Position numbers and translations under genes: made by a program
The notes under the pieces: model-generated
The model's input: the letters and a program-made list of their open reading frames with translations, nothing else
Database searches by the model: none
Told to the model about the DNA's origin: nothing
In this document: in pieces, positions 61,415 through 64,000 of the stretch
How the letters are laid out: every line of letters begins with the position of its first letter
How positions within the stretch are numbered: position 1 is the first letter of the stretch
Assembly: GCA_038226305.1 (NCBI GenBank)
Contig: JBBRQN010000005.1
Coordinates: 62,001-126,000, forward strand
DNA from: JASLDZ01 sp038226305
Lineage (GTDB): Bacteria; Pseudomonadota; Alphaproteobacteria; Caulobacterales; Caulobacteraceae
Length of the DNA stretch: 64,000 nt
Direction: 5' to 3'

Positions 61415-62917
61415 TCAGTTCGCCGCGTTTTTGGGGGCCTGCCAGCCGAGGCCCAGGGTCTTCTGCAGGGCGACATAGTCGAGGGTGAGCTCGGCCTGCG
61501 CCTGTTGCACGCCGCCCTGGGCGCTGGCGCGGCGGCTCTCGGCGTCTAGCTGGTCGATGAGCGCGGCTGTGCCCCCCGCTACCCGGATGTCGGTCATCTT
61601 CGAAACCCGGTCGGCCGAGGCCTGCACCCGCAGCAGCCCAGCCAGCCGTTCGCGCCGGCGCGCATAGCGGGAGAGAGTGGTCTCGGCGTCCGTCAGGGCG
61701 GTGAGCACGGTGCGCGTGTAGTCGGCGATGGCCTCGGCCGTCTGGCCCCTTGCGAGGGAGATGCTGGCCTGCGTGCGCCCGAAGTCAAAGGGCCGCCACT
61801 GCAGGAAGGGCGCGAGCGCATAGGTGAAGCTGTCGCCGGAAAGCAGGGTGGATCCGTCGGTCGATCCGAAGCCGATGTTGCCGAACAGGGTCACCTTGGG
61901 GAACAGGTCGGCGGTGCGCTGGCCGATCACCGCGTTGGCGGCGGCGATGCGGCGTTCGGCGGCGCGAACGTCCGGCCGGTTGCGCAGGAGCGTCGCCGCG
62001 TCTCCGACGATCAGGCTCTCTGGCGGCAGGGGAAGGGGGCCGGGCGTCTCCAGCTCCGCGTCCAGCGCGCCGGGCTCGCGGCCCGTGAGCAGCGCCAGCC
62101 GGTCGATCTGCTCGACCACCTGGGCCTGGAGCGGTGCCGCGTCCGCCCGGGTCGACTGGAGCTGCGTATTGAGCCGCTCAACGTCGAGGCTCGAAGCCGT
62201 GCCGCCCGTGCGTCGCTTTTCGTAGAGCGCGACGGTGCGGGCCTGGATGTCGGCGTCGCGGCGGGAAAGGGCGAGGCGGGCCTGGCTCGCCCGCAGGCTG
62301 ACGTAGGCCTGCGCGACCTCGGCGGTGAGGGCCACCTTGATGGCGTCCAGATCGTCCCGTGCCGCCTCGTCCCGGGCGCGGGCGCCTTCTAGGGCGCGGG
62401 CACGGGCGCCGAAAAGGTCGGGCTCCCAGGTGGCGACGCCGCCGATGTTGGTGAGTTCCAGGTCGTCGCTGCCGCCTTGGCCGGTGGTGGCGAAGCCGGT
62501 CTGGCCAGCCGCGCCCGTGGCGGTGGCAGCGCCCCCGGTGAGCACGCTCGTGGCACCCTTGGTGCGCAGATAGGCGGCGGTAGCCTGCGTGGAGGGCAGG
62601 CGGTTGGCGCGGGCGTTGGCGAGGTTGGCGCGCGACTGCAGGATGCGTGCGCGGCCGGCCTCCAGATCGGGGCCGGAAGCCAGGGCGGCCTCCTCCAGCC
62701 GGTTCAGCTCCGTGTCGTTGAGCGTGACCCACCAACGGGCGACCGGCGCTGTGGACGAGGCTGTCTCGGCCCGGTGGAAGCCGGGCGCGGCGACGGATCG
62801 GGCAGCCACGGTCGGCGGCCCCGCATAGTTCGGGCCGACGACGCAGCCGCTCACGAGCAGGGCAGCCGCCGGGGCGAAGGCGGCCAGGGATAGGCGGAGA
62901 CGCATGGGGCGGGGCAT
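61415..62917 (-). CDS. NodT-type outer-membrane efflux lipoprotein (RND/MFS outer membrane factor)
   Basis: A 500-residue TolC-family outer-membrane channel. The lipobox LLVSGCVVGPNY (Cys in position ~23) is followed by two OEP repeats: LTNIGGVATWEPDLFGARARALEGA and RPDVRAAERRIAAANAVIGQRTADLFPKVTLFGNIG, then YALAPFLQWRPFDFGRTQASI. These are the features of NodT-family outer-membrane factors in tripartite efflux. It starts a few bases after the stop of the inner-membrane DHA2-type transporter gene, indicating one efflux operon; the periplasmic adaptor gene must lie outside the window. ATG 62905 is an alternative start. Confidence 0.93.
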   Translation of the reverse strand: MPRPMRLRLSLAAFAPAAALLVSGCVVGPNYAGPPTVAARSVAAPGFHRAETASSTAPVARWWVTLNDTELNRLEEAALASGPDLEAGRARILQSRANLANARANRLPSTQATAAYLRTKGATSVLTGGAATATGAAGQTGFATTGQGGSDDLELTNIGGVATWEPDLFGARARALEGARARDEAARDDLDAIKVALTAEVAQAYVSLRASQARLALSRRDADIQARTVALYEKRRTGGTASSLDVERLNTQLQSTRADAAPLQAQVVEQIDRLALLTGREPGALDAELETPGPLPLPPESLIVGDAATLLRNRPDVRAAERRIAAANAVIGQRTADLFPKVTLFGNIGFGSTDGSTLLSGDSFTYALAPFLQWRPFDFGRTQASISLARGQTAEAIADYTRTVLTALTDAETTLSRYARRRERLAGLLRVQASADRVSKMTDIRVAGGTAALIDQLDAESRRASAQGGVQQAQAELTLDYVALQKTLGLGWQAPKNAAN

Positions 62918-62919
62918 CC

Positions 62920-64000
62920 CTAGTGGGCCATCTCGGCCGGCGCCCCGATGCGCGGCGGCGTGCGCAACAGGAACACGAGCGGCAGCATGACGAGGAGCGC
63001 GACGCCGAGCACGAAGAAGCACTCCGAAAACGTGATGACCAGCGCCTGTCGGCGAATCTGCACCGCGAGGCCGGCGAGCGCCCGCATCCGGCCCTGGGCC
63101 AGGTCTCCGGTCACCGAGGCGAGCCCGCCCGCCTGCTGCGCCAGCCGCTCCTGGGCCAGAGTCGAGTTGGCGGTGACGGTGGAGCCGATGGCCTCGGCGT
63201 GGCTCTCCACCCGCCGGTCGATGAACACTCCCAGCAGGGCCAGACCGAGCGATCCGCCCAGGTTGCGCGCCATGTTGTAGAGCCCCGACGCATCCGGCGC
63301 GTCCTCCCGGGAGACGGCGCCCACGCTGGCCTGGTTCAGTGGCATGAAGGCCAGGATCTGGCCCACGCCGCGGAGCAGCTGGGAGATGGTGAAGTCGCCG
63401 CCGGAGCTGTCGCCGGTGAGGCCGATGTCGAGAAAGCAGCTCGCCGCGAAGCACAGAAGGCCGATCACCACCATCAGCTTCATGTTCGCCTTGCCCAGTA
63501 TGAGCGGCAGGATCGGCATCATCAGGAAGGCGGGGATGCCGGACAGGAACAGGATGTTGCCCGACTGCTGGGCGTTGTAGCCCGCGATCAGCGTCAGAAA
63601 CTGCGGCAGCACGTAGAGGATGCCGTAGAGCACCATGCCCACCACCACTACGATGAGGATCACGCTGGCATAGGAGCGGTTCAGCATCAGCCGCAGCTTG
63701 ATGACCGGCTGCTTCGCCGTCATCTGCGCCACGCCCAGCGCGACAAACCCGATCACGCAGGCGGCGCTGAGGAGGCAGATCGTGGGCGATTCGAACCACC
63801 GGTCGCGCTGGCCCTCCTCCAGAACCACGGTGAGGCAGCTGAGTCCCACCGTCATGCCGACGATGCCCAGCCAGTCGGCGCTGACGATCTGGTCCATCCG
63901 CGATTTCTGGTGCGGTAGGCCCAGGAGCAGGAGGGCGATCAGCCCGCCCGCGATGGGCACGTTGAGGAAGAAGCACCAGCGCCAGTCGATGTTTTCTGTG
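62920..64000 (-). CDS. DHA2-family (EmrB-like) efflux transporter, 3' part (5' end outside window)
   Basis: The frame runs off the right edge of the window; the visible ~360 residues are the second half. It begins with ENIDWRWCFFLNVPIAGG, the motif at the end of TM6 in 14-spanner DHA2 pumps, followed by many hydrophobic helices (ADWLGIVGMTVGLSCLTVVL, RSYASVILIVVVVGMVLYGILYVLPQFL, NILFLSGIPAFLMMPILPLILG and others) and a short charged end. EmrB/DHA2 pumps expel hydrophobic compounds with an outer-membrane factor, here encoded just downstream. Confidence 0.94.
   Translation of the reverse strand, partial: TENIDWRWCFFLNVPIAGGLIALLLLGLPHQKSRMDQIVSADWLGIVGMTVGLSCLTVVLEEGQRDRWFESPTICLLSAACVIGFVALGVAQMTAKQPVIKLRLMLNRSYASVILIVVVVGMVLYGILYVLPQFLTLIAGYNAQQSGNILFLSGIPAFLMMPILPLILGKANMKLMVVIGLLCFAASCFLDIGLTGDSSGGDFTISQLLRGVGQILAFMPLNQASVGAVSREDAPDASGLYNMARNLGGSLGLALLGVFIDRRVESHAEAIGSTVTANSTLAQERLAQQAGGLASVTGDLAQGRMRALAGLAVQIRRQALVITFSECFFVLGVALLVMLPLVFLLRTPPRIGAPAEMAH

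Noticed and set aside
61415..63976. An 853-residue frame joining the efflux transporter and NodT protein
   Set aside because: The first ~350 residues are out-of-frame translation of the DHA2 transporter. The lipoprotein starts at 62917 (or 62905).

Overview
The window comes from a GC-rich alphaproteobacterium, almost certainly a member of the Caulobacterales (Caulobacter/Phenylobacterium/Brevundimonas group). The strongest evidence is the cell-cycle regulator CtrA next to the flagellar genes fliI and fliJ, and a clear ChpT phosphotransferase elsewhere in the window. A TonB-dependent receptor and many GTG or TTG starts coupled to the preceding stop codon fit this assignment. No rRNA, tRNA, insertion sequence, prophage or CRISPR array was seen. 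The segment looks like ordinary core chromosome with dense, short operons.

Layout. 1-2834 (+): the 3' end of radA, then cvpA-purF. 2896-5352 (-): a TonB-dependent receptor. 5713-7039 (-): the ribosomal operon rpsF-rpsR-rplI. 7332-12k: a small GlsB-type membrane protein, a crotonase, ribF with a MaoC hydratase, an orphan receiver protein, a HAD phosphatase and an NTF2-like protein. 11850-15984: a polar-development region with a TipF-like EAL protein (-), ctrA (-) and the divergent fliI-fliJ (+). 15981-18858 (-): a three-gene operon (SDR, DsbA-family isomerase, thiolase-like protein). 18931-22365: a GH10 lipoprotein, a methyltransferase, DUF4282 and trxB. 22517-25987 (+): the NAD operon nadA-nadB-nadC. 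26033-30230: a SleB-type hydrolase, an unusually long MFS transporter and small proteins. 30340-32142 (-): a pterin/folate cluster (possible small membrane ORF, PTR1/FolM-like SDR, folB, QueD-like). 32276-35404 (+): cytochrome b561, YceI and uvrC. 35651-41227: DUF2141, membrane protein plus winged-helix regulator, a GT-C-type protein, mnmA, MAPEG and an epimerase. 41224-44030 (-): VOC, ETFB-type methyltransferase, DUF3298 and ubiA. 44110-47030 (+): chpT followed by a minimal CheA-like kinase, CheY and CheR. 47109-54395: SDR, LpxL-type acyltransferase, receiver protein, M23 peptidase, DUF2093, Crp/Fnr regulator, xseA and purD. 54691-60604: a phosphotransferase, then the lipid A/LPS operon (MsbA-like ABC, DUF374 acyltransferase, waaA, lpxK). 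60736-64000: a protein phosphatase, then a NodT-type outer-membrane factor and the 3' part of a DHA2-type efflux pump.

How the genes work together. The CtrA-ChpT pair links the two regulatory regions: ChpT passes phosphate from CckA to CtrA, and CtrA controls flagellar and division genes. The ctrA-fliI intergenic region has six GANTC (CcrM methylation) sites in 117 bp, which fits methylation-coupled control. The nad, lpx/waa and pterin clusters are co-directional and mostly overlap by 1-4 bases, indicating translational coupling. The observations most worth following are the GANTC cluster, a 16-bp tandem duplication that creates an out-of-frame mini-ORF over the tipF-like start, the minimal CheA/CheY/CheR module beside chpT, the pterin cluster whose reductase has Arg in place of the catalytic Lys, and an MFS protein with a large membrane insert.
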